DNA of 64,000 nt from Massilia frigida (GCF_011682175.1 NZ_WHJG01000002.1:248001-312000), one strand, 5' to 3'. Positions 7,709-17,868 are shown, counted from the first letter of the stretch. Made by a program: numbers and translations. Notes: generated by a model not told the origin, from the sequence alone.

Positions 7709-8645
7709 TGAGGGACAGGTTGCCGCTGCCGTCTTGCAGCACGCTGGCGCTGAAGGCGTTGCCGGTTTGCCTGATGCGCGAGAAGTTGCCTGTCGTCCAG
7801 GAGAGCGCGCCATGCTGCACCGCGCTGGCGCGGTTGTCGCTGCCGGTCTGGATGATCTCCGAGACGCTGCCGTTCAAGGTCGACGTCGCCGAGGCAAGGT
7901 TCTCGTTCCCGGTCTGGACGATGGTCGAGCCATTGACCTGCCCGCTTTCATCGGCACGGGCGACGTTGCGCTCGCCCCGTTGCACGATCGATTGGTCTAC
8001 CGTGAAGGTGGTGCCGTTCTGGCGCACCGAGGCGTCGTTCAGCGCGCCGGCCTGGTCGACCCGGACGAAGGAGTAGGCGGCATCGGACTGGTCGATGAGT
8101 ACCTTGTTGGCGATGCCGGCCTGCTTGATGTCCGGTCCGCCGTATCCCGAAAAGTAATGTTGCACCACGATCCGGTTAGCCGCACCGGTCTGGCCCGCGC
8201 GCACCGAGAAGGTGGGAATGTCCTTCTGGTTGATGGAAGTGACGTTGGCGCTGCCGCGCTGTTCGAGGGTCAGGCTTGAACTGTTCACATTTTCCTGCCT
8301 GAACACGGCCACATTACCCTGGCCGGCCTGGAACAGCTTGTTATCGCTGCGGTCCGTATGGTCCTGCAGGATGTTGGCGTGGTTCGCCCTGCCATCCTGA
8401 CGAACACTCACACGCGCCACAGTGGCGATCTGGACAATGCCACTGTCACCCATGGCCGGGTCGCCGATGACGTTGCCGGTGCCGATTTGCGTCACGTCCA
8501 CCTGGGCATAGTCGTTGCTCTCGCGCTGCTCGACCAAGCTCTTGTTGCCGCTTCCCTGCTGGGTGGTGTTGACGTATGCCTGCGGCAGCGCCGGGCCGCT
8601 GGCCAACGCCAGGGCGGCGGCGAGGGCCGATAATGCGGACTTCAT
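7695..8645 (-). CDS. Secreted curlin-repeat (CsgA/CsgB-like) amyloid-type protein
   Basis: 316 residues. Signal peptide MKSALSALAAALALASGPAL, then a chain of about 20-residue units with the curlin signature Q-x-G-x-x-N (for example QQGSGNKSLVEQ, QIGTGNVIGD, QAGQGNVAVFRQ, QTGSDNRASAVQ, QTGNAFSASVLQDGSGN). Curlin repeats stack into beta-helical amyloid in curli. The length is about twice that of CsgA and several units are degenerate. GGAGA lies ahead of the ATG. No csgB, csgD, csgE, csgF or csgG gene is next to it, so it is an orphan in this window and would depend on secretion genes elsewhere. Confidence 0.85.
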   Translation of the reverse strand: MKSALSALAAALALASGPALPQAYVNTTQQGSGNKSLVEQRESNDYAQVDVTQIGTGNVIGDPAMGDSGIVQIATVARVSVRQDGRANHANILQDHTDRSDNKLFQAGQGNVAVFRQENVNSSSLTLEQRGSANVTSINQKDIPTFSVRAGQTGAANRIVVQHYFSGYGGPDIKQAGIANKVLIDQSDAAYSFVRVDQAGALNDASVRQNGTTFTVDQSIVQRGERNVARADESGQVNGSTIVQTGNENLASATSTLNGSVSEIIQTGSDNRASAVQHGALSWTTGNFSRIRQTGNAFSASVLQDGSGNLSLISQR

Positions 8646-8767
8646 GATCTTTCTCCCCATGGTTGAACTTGTTGAATCAAGTTCAAGTGTAGGGACCGCG
8701 TTTTCAGGCCCGCATGACGGCGATCAAGGTTCCCGGTCGCCGGCCCGGCGGGCCTTGCCGCCGATGC

Positions 8768-9295
8768 TTACGCGGAGGCGGACTTGATCAGCAGGCAGAT
8801 CGCCTCGGCGGCCATGCCCTCTTCCCGTCCCAGGTAACCCAGTTTTTCGTTGGTCTTGGCCTTGATGTTGACCTGCTGGGGCGACACGCCGATGTCTTCG
8901 GCGATGCGGGAAATCATCTGCGCAATATGCGGCGCCATTTTCGGCGCCTGGGCGATGATGGTCGCATCGATGTTGCCGATGGTGTAGCCGGTGGCGACCA
9001 CGCGGTGCGCCACTTCGCGCAGCAGGGTGCGCGAATCGGCGCCGGCGAACATCGGATCGGTGTCAGGGAAATGCTTGCCGATGTCACCCAGGCCGGCCGC
9101 GCCGAGCATCGCATCGATGATCGCATGCAGCAGGACGTCGGCGTCCGAATGGCCCAACAGGCCCATGCGGTGCGGGATTGCAACCCCGCCGATAATCAGT
9201 TTGCGGCCCTCGACGAGGGCGTGGCAGTCGTAGCCGGTTCCGACACGGAACGGCGGGGTGGGATTGTAGGATGCCAGTGTCATGGTCTCACTCAT
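8768..9295 (-). CDS. ispF: 2-C-methyl-D-erythritol 2,4-cyclodiphosphate synthase
   Basis: 175 residues. Catalyses cyclisation of CDP-ME-2-phosphate to MEcPP in the non-mevalonate isoprenoid pathway. Family hallmarks: GTGYDCHAL (metal-binding Asp and His), [18 protein letters not shown], the HFPDTDP loop and [13 protein letters not shown] near the C-terminus. It follows ispD by 6 bases, the common proteobacterial ispD-ispF pair, and is the last gene of the leftward string that begins at nuoA. Confidence 0.97.
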   Translation of the reverse strand: MSETMTLASYNPTPPFRVGTGYDCHALVEGRKLIIGGVAIPHRMGLLGHSDADVLLHAIIDAMLGAAGLGDIGKHFPDTDPMFAGADSRTLLREVAHRVVATGYTIGNIDATIIAQAPKMAPHIAQMISRIAEDIGVSPQQVNIKAKTNEKLGYLGREEGMAAEAICLLIKSASA

Positions 9296-9301
9296 TTCAG
9301 G

Positions 9302-10000
9302 TTAAGGCGCGGCCAGGTACATCTCGGCGATCCGGATGTCCGCCGGCAGCGTCACTTTTAAATTACGGGGATGTCCTTCGACCAGCTTGGGCGACCAGCC
9401 CAGGGCCTCGACCGCACTGGCGTCATCGGTAATGACGCTGGCGTCGGTGGCCGCCGCCAGTGCATCGCACAGCAGCTTGTAGCGAAACATTTGCGGGGTC
9501 TGCGCCAGCCACAGGCCGTCGCGCGCGACGGTGCTGACGTGGGCGCCGCCGCGCTTGACGGTGTCGACCACGGGCAAGGCCAGCAAGCCGCCGACCGGAT
9601 CGTCGCCGACCGCGTCGATCAGCCTGGCGATCAGGGCGGCGTCCAGTCCCGGCCGCGCCGCGTCGTGCACCAGCACCCAGTCATGCGCGTGCAGCTCGCC
9701 TTCCAGCGCCCGCAGGGCGTTGCGGACCGACTCCATGCGACTGGCGCCGCCGCAGCGCAGCACGGTGGCTGCGCCGGACGGCACGATGGCGTCGATATAC
9801 GCGTCGTGCGCGCTGACCACGACGTAGGTATGGGCGATCAGGGGGCTCGACACGAAGGCGTCGAGCGTGTGGCGCAGCATCGGCTTGGCGCCGATCGGCA
9901 GGTATTGCTTGGGACTGCTCGATGCCATGCGCGCGCCGACGCCGGCGGCGGGGATCAGGGCAATATAGCGCGGTGCGATCTGCTTCATGGCTGTCTTCAT
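9302..10000 (-). CDS. ispD: 2-C-methyl-D-erythritol 4-phosphate cytidylyltransferase
   Basis: 232 residues. Transfers CMP from CTP to MEP in the isoprenoid pathway. N-terminal nucleotidyl-transferase loop ALIPAAGVGARMASSSPKQY, then VLVHDAARPGL (catalytic Asp region) and VITDDASAVEALG. The ATG overlaps the TGA of the preceding HExxH gene by four bases (ATGA), indicating translational coupling. A second ATG four codons in is possible. ispF follows 6 bases later. Confidence 0.96.
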   Translation of the reverse strand: MKTAMKQIAPRYIALIPAAGVGARMASSSPKQYLPIGAKPMLRHTLDAFVSSPLIAHTYVVVSAHDAYIDAIVPSGAATVLRCGGASRMESVRNALRALEGELHAHDWVLVHDAARPGLDAALIARLIDAVGDDPVGGLLALPVVDTVKRGGAHVSTVARDGLWLAQTPQMFRYKLLCDALAAATDASVITDDASAVEALGWSPKLVEGHPRNLKVTLPADIRIAEMYLAAP

Positions 10001-10683
10001 CTGTCTCGGTTAGCCGGTCTCACAATGGACTGTACCTCACCTGCGCAAACTTTGCTCAGGCGCGCATACTCTTGCGGCGTGTCGATGGCGGCTTGTAGAG
10101 GGTCTACTTTGGCCATCTCTTTCTGTATATACGGTGCCCAGCCGGTATTGAGTTCTTGCCGTAACAAGGCCAGGGCCTGGCCGCGCGGCGCGTACAGGGG
10201 TTTGTCGTTGAAGCGCCGGGCCAGTGCCGCGCGCACCGTTACTTCCACTTTCGGCAAATGGTCGAGATAGGTCTTGAGGTGGCGCATCTCATGCGCAAGA
10301 ATCTCCTGATATGCACAAGAACCCGGGCGAAATTCGCGTCCGACATAGACCACTACCGGGCTGTACAGCAGCGAGACGGTGATCCGCACCGCCACGCACT
10401 CGTAACCGGTGACCGGGTCGACCAGCATCGGCGCGTCGAGCGAGATCGTGGAGCGCGACTCGGTCTTGGTCAGGCCCAGCACGAAGGTACCCGGCGCCCC
10501 CGGCTTCATGGCGCTCAGGCCATGGAAGGAGACCGTGTTGTTGATGGAGTAGCCGTTCGGTGTCGAGTGCAGGACCGAGATCGCCTTGGCCATCGTGTCC
10601 TCGCACTGCGCCTGGAAGGCGGAGCGCGCCGCCCAGCTGCTGTGCGAGCAGAGCAAGGCCAGCACGAGTGCCAGGATTTTCAT
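9997..10683 (-). CDS. Exported protein with HExxH motif, function unknown
   Basis: 228 residues with a short signal peptide (MKILALVLALLCSHSSWAA). Near residue 130 it carries ILAHEMRHLKTYLDHLPKVE, in which HEMRH fits the HExxH zinc-binding signature of metallopeptidases. A disulfide-capable cysteine pair may form in the mature part. I do not recognise the full-length family. It is inserted between a Nudix hydrolase gene (6 bases upstream) and ispD (4-base overlap), so it is probably constitutively co-expressed with isoprenoid genes. Peptidase activity is untested. Confidence 0.7.
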   Translation of the reverse strand: MKILALVLALLCSHSSWAARSAFQAQCEDTMAKAISVLHSTPNGYSINNTVSFHGLSAMKPGAPGTFVLGLTKTESRSTISLDAPMLVDPVTGYECVAVRITVSLLYSPVVVYVGREFRPGSCAYQEILAHEMRHLKTYLDHLPKVEVTVRAALARRFNDKPLYAPRGQALALLRQELNTGWAPYIQKEMAKVDPLQAAIDTPQEYARLSKVCAGEVQSIVRPANRDR

Positions 10684-10689
10684 GGCGGA

Positions 10690-11262
10690 TCAAGCCGGCG
10701 GCCAGCTTCCGCCGAGGAGTTTGTCGAGCCAGAAGGCGCCGATGATGGTCTTCACGTCCGTGATCTGGCCAGTGCGCACCATCTCGAGCATCTCGGGCAC
10801 GGTGGCGCTGAAGGTTTCCAGGAACTCGCCCTCGTCCAGGCGCGCCTCGCCGGCGGTGAGGCCGCGCGCGACGAATAGTTCAAGGTGCTCGTCCGAGTAG
10901 GCGATGGCGTTGTGGATGGTGCTGATGAATTGCCAGTCGGTTGCCGTGTAGCCGGTTTCTTCCTGCAGCTCGCGCTTGGCGCAGGCCAGCGGCTCTTCGC
11001 CGGCATCGATTTTCCCGGCCGGGAATTCGATGAAGACGCGCCCGAGCGGATAGCGGAACTGGCGTTCGAGCAGCACCCGGCCATCGCCCAGCAGCGGCAA
11101 AATCACCACGGCGCCTGGATGGCGGATGTATTCGCGGGTGGCGACGGCGCCGTTGGGCAGGCTGACCCGGTCGCGCGAGACCTTCAGGAAGCTGCCCTCG
11201 TAGGCCAGTTCGCCATCGATACGCCGCTCGGTCAGATGATCGTTGGTGAGGTGCGGCTGCAT
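10690..11262 (-). CDS. Nudix hydrolase, ADP-ribose pyrophosphatase-like
   Basis: 190 residues from an ATG with GGAG seven bases ahead; a TTG 12 bases further upstream is less likely. The Nudix box is intact: G-x5-E-x7-REUxEExGU read as GKIDAGEEPLACAKRELQEE followed by TGY. The surrounding sequence (YIRHPGAVVILPLL, LLERQFRYPLGRVFIEFPAG) is that of the ADP-ribose diphosphatase subgroup (NudF-like), which cleaves ADP-ribose to AMP and ribose 5-phosphate. It lies 16 bases after the DUF2818 gene at the tail of the nuo string. Confidence 0.92.
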   Translation of the reverse strand: MQPHLTNDHLTERRIDGELAYEGSFLKVSRDRVSLPNGAVATREYIRHPGAVVILPLLGDGRVLLERQFRYPLGRVFIEFPAGKIDAGEEPLACAKRELQEETGYTATDWQFISTIHNAIAYSDEHLELFVARGLTAGEARLDEGEFLETFSATVPEMLEMVRTGQITDVKTIIGAFWLDKLLGGSWPPA

Positions 11263-11278
11263 GCGCGGCTCCAATGAA

Positions 11279-11602
11279 TTAGTGATGGCGCTTGCGCAGG
11301 TAGCGCATGACGAAACCGGGGAACGCCAGCACCACGAACAGCGGCACGGTGATCATGTAGAACTCCTTGGCCTGGCCAAAGACGTTCCCGATGCGCGCTT
11401 CAAGCAGGTAGGCGATGCCGCCGACAACGAAGTACAGCACCACCAGTTCCAGCACGCGCCACCAGCCGGCCTTGACGGCCCCCCGGTCGGCGCTTGCCTG
11501 GCCCACCGGGATGAAGCCGAACAAGCGTTCATTCATGAACGGCAGGTTGGCCCCCGCCAGTGCCACGGCGATCGCCAGCCAGCTCGATAACGACACGTCC
11601 AT
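11279..11602 (-). CDS. DUF2818 family membrane protein
   Basis: 107 residues from the ATG that overlaps the nuoN stop codon by one base (TGATG); a longer in-frame reading to 11638 lies inside nuoN and is not used. Three likely membrane segments: SLSSWLAIAVALAGANLPFM, VLELVVLYFVVGGIAYLL and FYMITVPLFVVLAFPGFVMR. DUF2818 proteins are known as a betaproteobacterial family encoded after nuoN; a role in complex I assembly or accessory function is suggested only by that context. Confidence 0.88.
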   Translation of the reverse strand: MDVSLSSWLAIAVALAGANLPFMNERLFGFIPVGQASADRGAVKAGWWRVLELVVLYFVVGGIAYLLEARIGNVFGQAKEFYMITVPLFVVLAFPGFVMRYLRKRHH

Positions 11603-13119
11603 CAGGAACCGATAGTCTTCGTCATCGCGTTCAGGCAAGCGGCCAGCAGCGGACCGGCAAACACGCCCAGCAGCACGGCCGCGATCCCGTTCATCGAGAG
11701 CACGGCGCGCATGTCGAACGGCGCAACGATCGGGGTGGTATCAAGCGGTTCGTCAAAGTACATCACCTTGACCACGCGCAGGTAGTAGAACGCGCCGATC
11801 AGCGAGAACATCACCGCGACCACGGTCAGCCACACGGCACCGGTCGAGAGCACCGCTTCGAGCACCGCGAACTTGGCCGCGAAGCCCATCATCGGTGGCA
11901 CGCCGGCCAGCGAGAACAGCAGGATCGCCATGACCGCCGCGAACCATGGGCTGCGCTTGGCCAGGCCCTTGAAGTCGTTCAATTCCTCGGCTTCGAAGCC
12001 GGTACGCGCCAGCATCATGATCAGGCCGAAAGTACCGAGGGTCGTCAACACGTAGGTGATCGAGTAGTACATGGCGGCGCTGTAGGCGGAAGCGGCATTG
12101 CTGGCGTCCGGGATGGCGTTGGCGTCCAGCGGATTGGCGACCACGCCGGCCAGCAGGCCCAGCAGCACGAAGCCCATCTGCGCGATGGTCGAATAGGCCA
12201 GCATCCGTTTCAGGTTGGTCTGGGCAATCGCGGTCAGGTTACCGATCGCCAGCGACAGCACGGCCAGGACCATCAGCATCTGCTGCCAGTCGATCGCCAT
12301 CGGCAGCAAGCCTTCCACCAGCAGGCGGATGCAGATCGCGAACGCGGCCAGCTTCGGCGCGCCGCCCAGCAGCAGGGTCACCGCGGTTGGCGAACCCTGG
12401 TATACGTCAGGCACCCACATATGGAACGGGACGACGCCAAGCTTGAACGCCAGGCCGGCCACCAGGAACACCAGGCCGAACACCAGGATGTTCAGGTTGG
12501 CGGTGGACGCTGCCGCCGCCTTCGAGATTTCATTGATGTCGAGCGAACCGGTGGCGCCGTACAGCATCGAAATACCATACAGCAGGAAGCCGGACGCCAG
12601 CGCGCCGAGAATGAAGTACTTCATCGACGCTTCGGTCGAGACGGCGTGATCGCGGCGCAGCGCAACGAGGGCGTACAGCGACAGCGACATCAGTTCCAGG
12701 CCCAGGTAGATGATCAGCATGTTATTACCGGAGATCATGATCATCTGGCCGAGCATCGAGAACAGCGCGAGCACATAGAATTCGCCGCCCAGGTTACCGG
12801 ACAACATGCCGCGCTCGGTCGCATAGGTGCGCGAGTAGACCAGCGTGATGCCGATGGCCAGGTAGGTGAACAGCTTGAGCAGGTTCGCCATCGGGTCCGA
12901 CACGAACATATTGTGGAACGTGTAGACCGTGGTGCCGGCCGCATAGTCCGAGTAAGTCAGGGCGGCGCAGCCGACCAGTGCCGCCAGTGACAGCCAGTAG
13001 GTCAGGACGCGCTTGCCATCCTTGAGGAACATGTCGATCAGCAGGATCGCCGAGGCGGCGACCAGCAGGAAGATTTCGGCGTAAACCGGGATCAGGTTGG
13101 GATTCGTAGTCTGGATCAT
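11602..13119 (-). CDS. nuoN: NADH-quinone oxidoreductase subunit N
   Basis: 505 residues starting [20 protein letters not shown]; an in-frame extension to 13578 overlaps nuoM and is rejected. Antiporter-like proton-pumping subunit of complex I with about 14 transmembrane segments. The conserved core [19 protein letters not shown] contains the buried glutamate, and [19 protein letters not shown] carries the broken-helix lysine region. Eight bases separate it from nuoM and it overlaps the DUF2818 gene. Confidence 0.98.
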   Translation of the reverse strand: MIQTTNPNLIPVYAEIFLLVAASAILLIDMFLKDGKRVLTYWLSLAALVGCAALTYSDYAAGTTVYTFHNMFVSDPMANLLKLFTYLAIGITLVYSRTYATERGMLSGNLGGEFYVLALFSMLGQMIMISGNNMLIIYLGLELMSLSLYALVALRRDHAVSTEASMKYFILGALASGFLLYGISMLYGATGSLDINEISKAAAASTANLNILVFGLVFLVAGLAFKLGVVPFHMWVPDVYQGSPTAVTLLLGGAPKLAAFAICIRLLVEGLLPMAIDWQQMLMVLAVLSLAIGNLTAIAQTNLKRMLAYSTIAQMGFVLLGLLAGVVANPLDANAIPDASNAASAYSAAMYYSITYVLTTLGTFGLIMMLARTGFEAEELNDFKGLAKRSPWFAAVMAILLFSLAGVPPMMGFAAKFAVLEAVLSTGAVWLTVVAVMFSLIGAFYYLRVVKVMYFDEPLDTTPIVAPFDMRAVLSMNGIAAVLLGVFAGPLLAACLNAMTKTIGS

Positions 13120-13127
13120 AGTCTTCT

Positions 13128-14633
13128 TTATTGCGGCAGTTTCGACACGGAGACATGCTGGAGCAGGTCCGCGACCGAGGTTTGCATCGTGTCGGTGAAC
13201 GGCGCCGGGTACAGGCCCATGGCGATCACGGCGATGGCCAGGATGCCGAGCATGACGAATTCGCGCGTGTTCAGGTCCGTCAGTTCGGCGACGTGCTTGT
13301 TGGCGACAGCGCCGAAGACAACGCGCTTGACCATCCACAGCGAGTAAGCCGCGCCGAAGATCAGGGCGGTCGCCGCCAGCATGCCGATCCAGAAATTGAA
13401 TTCGACGGCGCCCAGGATGACCATGAACTCGCCCACGAAACCGGAGGTCGCCGGCAGGCCGCAGTTCGCCATCGAGAACAGCACGATAAAGGCGGCGAAC
13501 TTGGGCATGCGGTTGACCACCCCTCCGTAGTCGGCGATCTGGCGCGAGTGCATGCGGTCGTACAGAACGCCGATACACAGGAACATGGCGCCCGAGATGA
13601 AGCCGTGCGAGATCATTTGCACGATGCCGCCCGAGACCGACATCTGGTTGAACATGAAAAAGCCCAGGGTCACGAAACCCATGTGCGCGATCGACGAATA
13701 GGCGACCAGTTTTTTCATGTCCTTCTGCACCAGCGCCACCAGGCCGATGTAGATCACGGCGATCAGCGACAGGGTGATGATGAAGCCACCCATGTAGTGC
13801 GATGCGTCAGGGGTAATCGGCAGCGAAAAACGCAGGAAGCCGTAGGCGCCCAGTTTCAGCATGATCGCGGCCAGCACGGCCGAACCGCCCGTTGGCGCTT
13901 CGACGTGGACGTCCGGCAGCCAGGTGTGGACCGGGAACATCGGCACCTTGACGGCAAACGCCATCAGGAAGGCCAGGAAGATGAAGATCTGCTCTTTCAT
14001 CGTCAGCGGCAGTTTGTGCCACGTCAGGATGTCGAAGCTGCCGCCCGACGCGTTGTACAGGTAGATGATCGCGACCAGCGTCAGCAGCGAACCGAGGAAG
14101 GTGTACAGGAAGAACTTGAACGACGCGTACACGCGATTCTCGCCACCGAACACGCCGATGATGATGAACATCGGGATCAGGGTCGCTTCGAAGAAGAAGT
14201 AGAACAGCAAGCCGTCCATGGCGCAGAACACGCCGATCATGAGGCCCGACAGGATCAGGAAGGAACCCATGTACTGGGCCACGCGCTTTTCGATCACTTC
14301 CCAGGCCGAGATCACGACGATCACGGTGATGAAGGCCGTCAGCGGCACGAACCACAGCGACAGGCCGTCGATCGCCAGCGAGTACATGATGTTGAAGCGG
14401 CCGATCCACGGCGTGCTTTCGACGAACTGCATGCCGTGCGCGGCGTTATCGAAGTGCTGGATCAGCGGCAGCGTCACCAGGAAGCTGGCGATGGAGGCGA
14501 TCAGCGCCATCCAGCGCGTCAGTCCCGGCTTGTCGTCGCGGCCTATCGCAAGAATGGCCGCGCCAAGGACGATCGGGAGCCAGATCGCCAGGCTCAGATA
14601 CGGAGGGAAGTTAGAAATCGTAGACTGCATCAT
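13128..14633 (-). CDS. nuoM: NADH-quinone oxidoreductase subunit M
   Basis: 501 residues, an antiporter-like membrane subunit with about 14 transmembrane helices. Family motifs include [19 protein letters not shown] (conserved Glu of TM5) and [20 protein letters not shown], the Mrp-antiporter signature with the TM7-8 lysine region, then [15 protein letters not shown]. Proton translocation in complex I. 24 bases after nuoL, 8 before nuoN. Confidence 0.98.
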   Translation of the reverse strand: MMQSTISNFPPYLSLAIWLPIVLGAAILAIGRDDKPGLTRWMALIASIASFLVTLPLIQHFDNAAHGMQFVESTPWIGRFNIMYSLAIDGLSLWFVPLTAFITVIVVISAWEVIEKRVAQYMGSFLILSGLMIGVFCAMDGLLFYFFFEATLIPMFIIIGVFGGENRVYASFKFFLYTFLGSLLTLVAIIYLYNASGGSFDILTWHKLPLTMKEQIFIFLAFLMAFAVKVPMFPVHTWLPDVHVEAPTGGSAVLAAIMLKLGAYGFLRFSLPITPDASHYMGGFIITLSLIAVIYIGLVALVQKDMKKLVAYSSIAHMGFVTLGFFMFNQMSVSGGIVQMISHGFISGAMFLCIGVLYDRMHSRQIADYGGVVNRMPKFAAFIVLFSMANCGLPATSGFVGEFMVILGAVEFNFWIGMLAATALIFGAAYSLWMVKRVVFGAVANKHVAELTDLNTREFVMLGILAIAVIAMGLYPAPFTDTMQTSVADLLQHVSVSKLPQ

Positions 14634-14657
14634 GTTTTGTTGTCTTTGCGTGTCTGA

Positions 14658-16811
14658 TTAAGCGTGCCAGAACGGGAGGAAGTACATCAGTGCGCCAAGC
14701 ACGCCGATGATCATCACGAACGCGTAATGGTAGATATAGCCGGTCTGTCCGAGACGGACGATGGACGAGAACCAGCCAACCACTTTCGCGCTTCCGTTGA
14801 CGACCAGGCCATCGATCAGGCCCTTGTCGCCGATATTCCAGAGGCCGTTGCCAAGCAGGCGCGCGCCACCGGCGAACACCACGTCGTTGAACTTGTCCAT
14901 GTAGTACTTGTTGTCCAGCAGCGTATGAATGGCCGTGAACTTGGCATAGAACCAAGCCGGTACACGCGGATTGACCATGTAGCAGTAGTACGCCGCGCCC
15001 ACGCCGCCCAGGGCCAGCCAGAACGGCGCGGTCTGCAGGCCGTGGATGACCATGCCGACCGGGCCATGGAAGCCTTTGGCCAGTGCCTTCATGGCGCCGT
15101 GGCTGTCGCCGACGGTGATCACACCGTCGAAGAATTTACCGAACAGCATAGGCTCGATGGTCAGGAAACCGATGATCACCGATGGAATGGCCAGCAGGAT
15201 CAGCGGCAGGGTCACCACCAGCGGCGACTCGTGCGGCTTCTGGCCCGGGGCCAGGCCGTGATGCGCGTGGTCGTCGTGCGCCGCCTCTTCATGGTGCGCG
15301 TCGGCGTCGTGCGCGTGCGCATCGGCGTGCTTGGCGTCGTGCTTCGCAGCGTTCTTCTTGGCGTTCTTCTTGGCTTGCTTCGCATCGTGCTTCGTATCGT
15401 GCGCATGATGGTCATGCGCATGCGCCTTGCCGAAACGCTCTTCGCCGTGGAACACCAGGAAGTACATGCGGAAGGAGTAGAACGCCGTGACGAACACGCC
15501 GGCCAGCACTGCGAAGTTGGCAAAGCCAGCGCCCCAGATGTGGGTCGCGTGCACCGCTTCGATGATGCTGTCCTTCGAGTAGAAACCGGAGAAGAACGGG
15601 GTACCGATCAGCGCCAGGGAGCCGAGCAATGCGGTGATCCAGGTGATCGGCATGTACTTGCGCAGGCCGCCCATGTTGCGGATGTCCTGGTCGTGGTGCA
15701 TGCCGATGATGACCGAGCCGGCGCCGAGGAACAGCAGCGCTTTGAAGAATGCGTGGGTCATCAGGTGGAACACGGCGACCGAGTAGGCCGACGAACCGAG
15801 TGCGACGGTCATGTAGCCGAGCTGCGACAGGGTCGAGTAAGCGACCACGCGCTTGATGTCGTTCTGGATGATGCCCAAAAAGCCCATGAACAGCGCCGTG
15901 ATCGAACCGATCACCAGCACGAAGGACAGCGCGGTGTCGGACAGTTCGAACAGCGGCGACATGCGCGCCACCATGAAGATGCCGGCGGTAACCATGGTCG
16001 CGGCGTGGATCAGTGCCGAAATCGGGGTCGGGCCTTCCATCGAATCGGGCAGCCAGACGTGCAGCGGGAACTGGGCCGATTTGCCCATCGCGCCGATGAA
16101 CAGGCAGATGCAGGCAACCGTGAGCAGCATCCAGTCCGAACCCGGCAAGGTCATCAGGGCCAGCGCTTCTTTTTTGGCGAAGACTTCGGTGTAATTCATG
16201 GAACCTGCGTACGCCAGCAGCAGTCCAATACCCAGGATGAAGCCGAAATCGCCGACGCGGTTGACCAGGAACGCTTTCATGTTCGCAAAGATCGCGGTCG
16301 GACGGGTGTACCAGAAACCGATCAACAGATAGGAGACCAGGCCCACCGCTTCCCAGCCGAAGAACAGCTGCAGGAAGTTGTTGGCCATGACCAGCATCAG
16401 CATCGAGAACGTAAACAGCGAAATGTAGGCGAAGAAGCGGTTGTAGCCTTCATCTTCGGCCATGTAGCCAATGGTGTAGATGTGCACCATCAGCGACACG
16501 AAGGTGACCACGCACATCATCATCGCCGAGAGCGCATCGATCTGGAAGCCGACTTCCATTTTCAGGGTGCCGACGGTCATCCAGTTATAGATGGTGCCGT
16601 TGAAGCTGGCGCCGTCGAGCACGGCCATCAAGGTCTGCACCGACAGGACCAGCGCGATCAGCACGCCCAAAATCGTGACGGTATGCGACGTTTTACGGCC
16701 GACCAGGTTACCGAAGAATTTTGTTCCGAACAAGCCCGCAATCACCGCACCAGCCAGCGGCGCCAGTGGTACGGCAAGAAGGACGTTAGGGTTAAGAAGT
16801 TGCCCCGCCAT
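14658..16811 (-). CDS. nuoL: NADH-quinone oxidoreductase subunit L with His/Lys/Asp-rich insert
   Basis: 717 residues, longer than the roughly 610-680 usual for NuoL. Distal antiporter-like subunit of complex I with the long lateral helix. Core motifs: FFGWEAVGLVSYLLIGFWY (Glu of TM5) and FPLHVWLPDSMEGPTPISAL. At about residues 460-520 it has a low-complexity hydrophilic insert made mainly of His, Asp, Ala and Lys (for example HAHDHHAHDTKHDAK and AHHEEAAHDDHAHH), which explains the extra length. 56 bases after nuoK. Confidence 0.97.
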   Translation of the reverse strand: MAGQLLNPNVLLAVPLAPLAGAVIAGLFGTKFFGNLVGRKTSHTVTILGVLIALVLSVQTLMAVLDGASFNGTIYNWMTVGTLKMEVGFQIDALSAMMMCVVTFVSLMVHIYTIGYMAEDEGYNRFFAYISLFTFSMLMLVMANNFLQLFFGWEAVGLVSYLLIGFWYTRPTAIFANMKAFLVNRVGDFGFILGIGLLLAYAGSMNYTEVFAKKEALALMTLPGSDWMLLTVACICLFIGAMGKSAQFPLHVWLPDSMEGPTPISALIHAATMVTAGIFMVARMSPLFELSDTALSFVLVIGSITALFMGFLGIIQNDIKRVVAYSTLSQLGYMTVALGSSAYSVAVFHLMTHAFFKALLFLGAGSVIIGMHHDQDIRNMGGLRKYMPITWITALLGSLALIGTPFFSGFYSKDSIIEAVHATHIWGAGFANFAVLAGVFVTAFYSFRMYFLVFHGEERFGKAHAHDHHAHDTKHDAKQAKKNAKKNAAKHDAKHADAHAHDADAHHEEAAHDDHAHHGLAPGQKPHESPLVVTLPLILLAIPSVIIGFLTIEPMLFGKFFDGVITVGDSHGAMKALAKGFHGPVGMVIHGLQTAPFWLALGGVGAAYYCYMVNPRVPAWFYAKFTAIHTLLDNKYYMDKFNDVVFAGGARLLGNGLWNIGDKGLIDGLVVNGSAKVVGWFSSIVRLGQTGYIYHYAFVMIIGVLGALMYFLPFWHA

Positions 16812-16867
16812 GTTGAACCTTAATCGTTATGTATTCGAGTATGAATGTAAGCGCCAAACGGACCGGA

Positions 16868-17176
16868 TTAGCCTTTGAGGGTATCGAGGTCTTCCACATT
16901 GATCGTGTCCAGGTTACGGAACATGACCACCAGGATCGCGAGGCCGATTGCCGATTCGGCGGCGGCCACGGTCAGGATGAAGAAGACGAAGATTTGCCCC
17001 GCCGCGTCGCCCAGGTAGTGGGAAAACGCGATGAAGTTCAAATTCACGGCCAGCAGCATCAATTCAATCGCCATCAGCAGGACGATGACGTTTTTGCGGT
17101 TCAGGAAGATCCCGACGATCGAGATCGCGAACAGGATCGCGCCCAGGACCAGGTAGTGTGCGAGCGATAAGGTCAT
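16868..17176 (-). CDS. nuoK: NADH-quinone oxidoreductase subunit K
   Basis: 102 residues with three transmembrane helices, the typical size. Contains the conserved membrane glutamates in [20 protein letters not shown] and [19 protein letters not shown], which form part of the proton-transfer chain of complex I. Its ATG overlaps the nuoJ stop (ATGA), so the two are translationally coupled. Confidence 0.98.
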   Translation of the reverse strand: MTLSLAHYLVLGAILFAISIVGIFLNRKNVIVLLMAIELMLLAVNLNFIAFSHYLGDAAGQIFVFFILTVAAAESAIGLAILVVMFRNLDTINVEDLDTLKG

Positions 17177-17868
17177 TTTGTCTCCTTGGGGGCGGCAGCG
17201 GCGTCAGGCGCCGTGGCGGCCTGGGCTTCGGCGGCGGCCAGCGCGGCCGCTTTCGATGCCGCGTCGATGGCGGGCTGGTCGACCGTGGCCATCTTCACGA
17301 TGCGCAGGCGGTCGTTACGCTTGACGCGCACGGCATCGCCCGGATTGAAGGCCTTGGTATCCTTGCGGCGGCGCAAGGTCAGCGCCACGGCGGCAACGAT
17401 GGCCACCAGCAGGATCGCCGCGGCGATCTCGAAGCCGAGGATGTACTTGGTGTAGATCAGCAAGCCCAATTCCTTGGTGCCGCCGATGTTCGCGCCGACC
17501 GTTTCGGCCTCCTGCTCGAACTTCATGAAACCGCGCCACAGCACCGCCGCCATTTCCAGCACGATGAGCGCGCCGATGCCGGTGGCCAGCGGCAGGTAGG
17601 ACCAGAAGCCCTCCCGCATGCGGTCCATATTAATATCGAGCATCATGACCACGAACAGGAACAGCACCATCACCGCGCCGACATACACGAGCACCAGCAC
17701 GATGGCCAGGAACTCGGCCTTGAGCAGCATCCAGATGCCGGCCGCATTGAAGAACGCCAGCACCAGGAACAGTGCCGCGTGGACCGGATTGCGGGCAGTG
17801 ATAACGCGGGTCGCGGCGAGGATCATAATCGCCGAGAACACGTAGAACAACACAGTTTTAAATTCCAT
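17173..17868 (-). CDS. nuoJ: NADH-quinone oxidoreductase subunit J
   Basis: 231 residues with five hydrophobic helices in the first 170 ([40 protein letters not shown] with the functional Tyr/Gly pi-bulge region). The C-terminal 40 residues are an Ala-rich, probably disordered cytoplasmic tail ([20 protein letters not shown]) absent from E. coli NuoJ. Membrane subunit at the interface of complex I core and arm. 54 bases after nuoI; overlaps nuoK by four bases. Confidence 0.97.
   Translation of the reverse strand: MEFKTVLFYVFSAIMILAATRVITARNPVHAALFLVLAFFNAAGIWMLLKAEFLAIVLVLVYVGAVMVLFLFVVMMLDINMDRMREGFWSYLPLATGIGALIVLEMAAVLWRGFMKFEQEAETVGANIGGTKELGLLIYTKYILGFEIAAAILLVAIVAAVALTLRRRKDTKAFNPGDAVRVKRNDRLRIVKMATVDQPAIDAASKAAALAAAEAQAATAPDAAAAPKETK

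Noticed and set aside
15250-15435. Possible frameshift or insertion element inside nuoL
   Set aside because: The frame is continuous through the His-rich stretch and resumes with normal NuoL helices, so it is an in-frame low-complexity insert.
14664-16823. 719-codon open frame antisense to nuoL
   Set aside because: Mirror of high-GC third positions in nuoL; no recognisable domain, and its polar repetitive composition is not protein-like.
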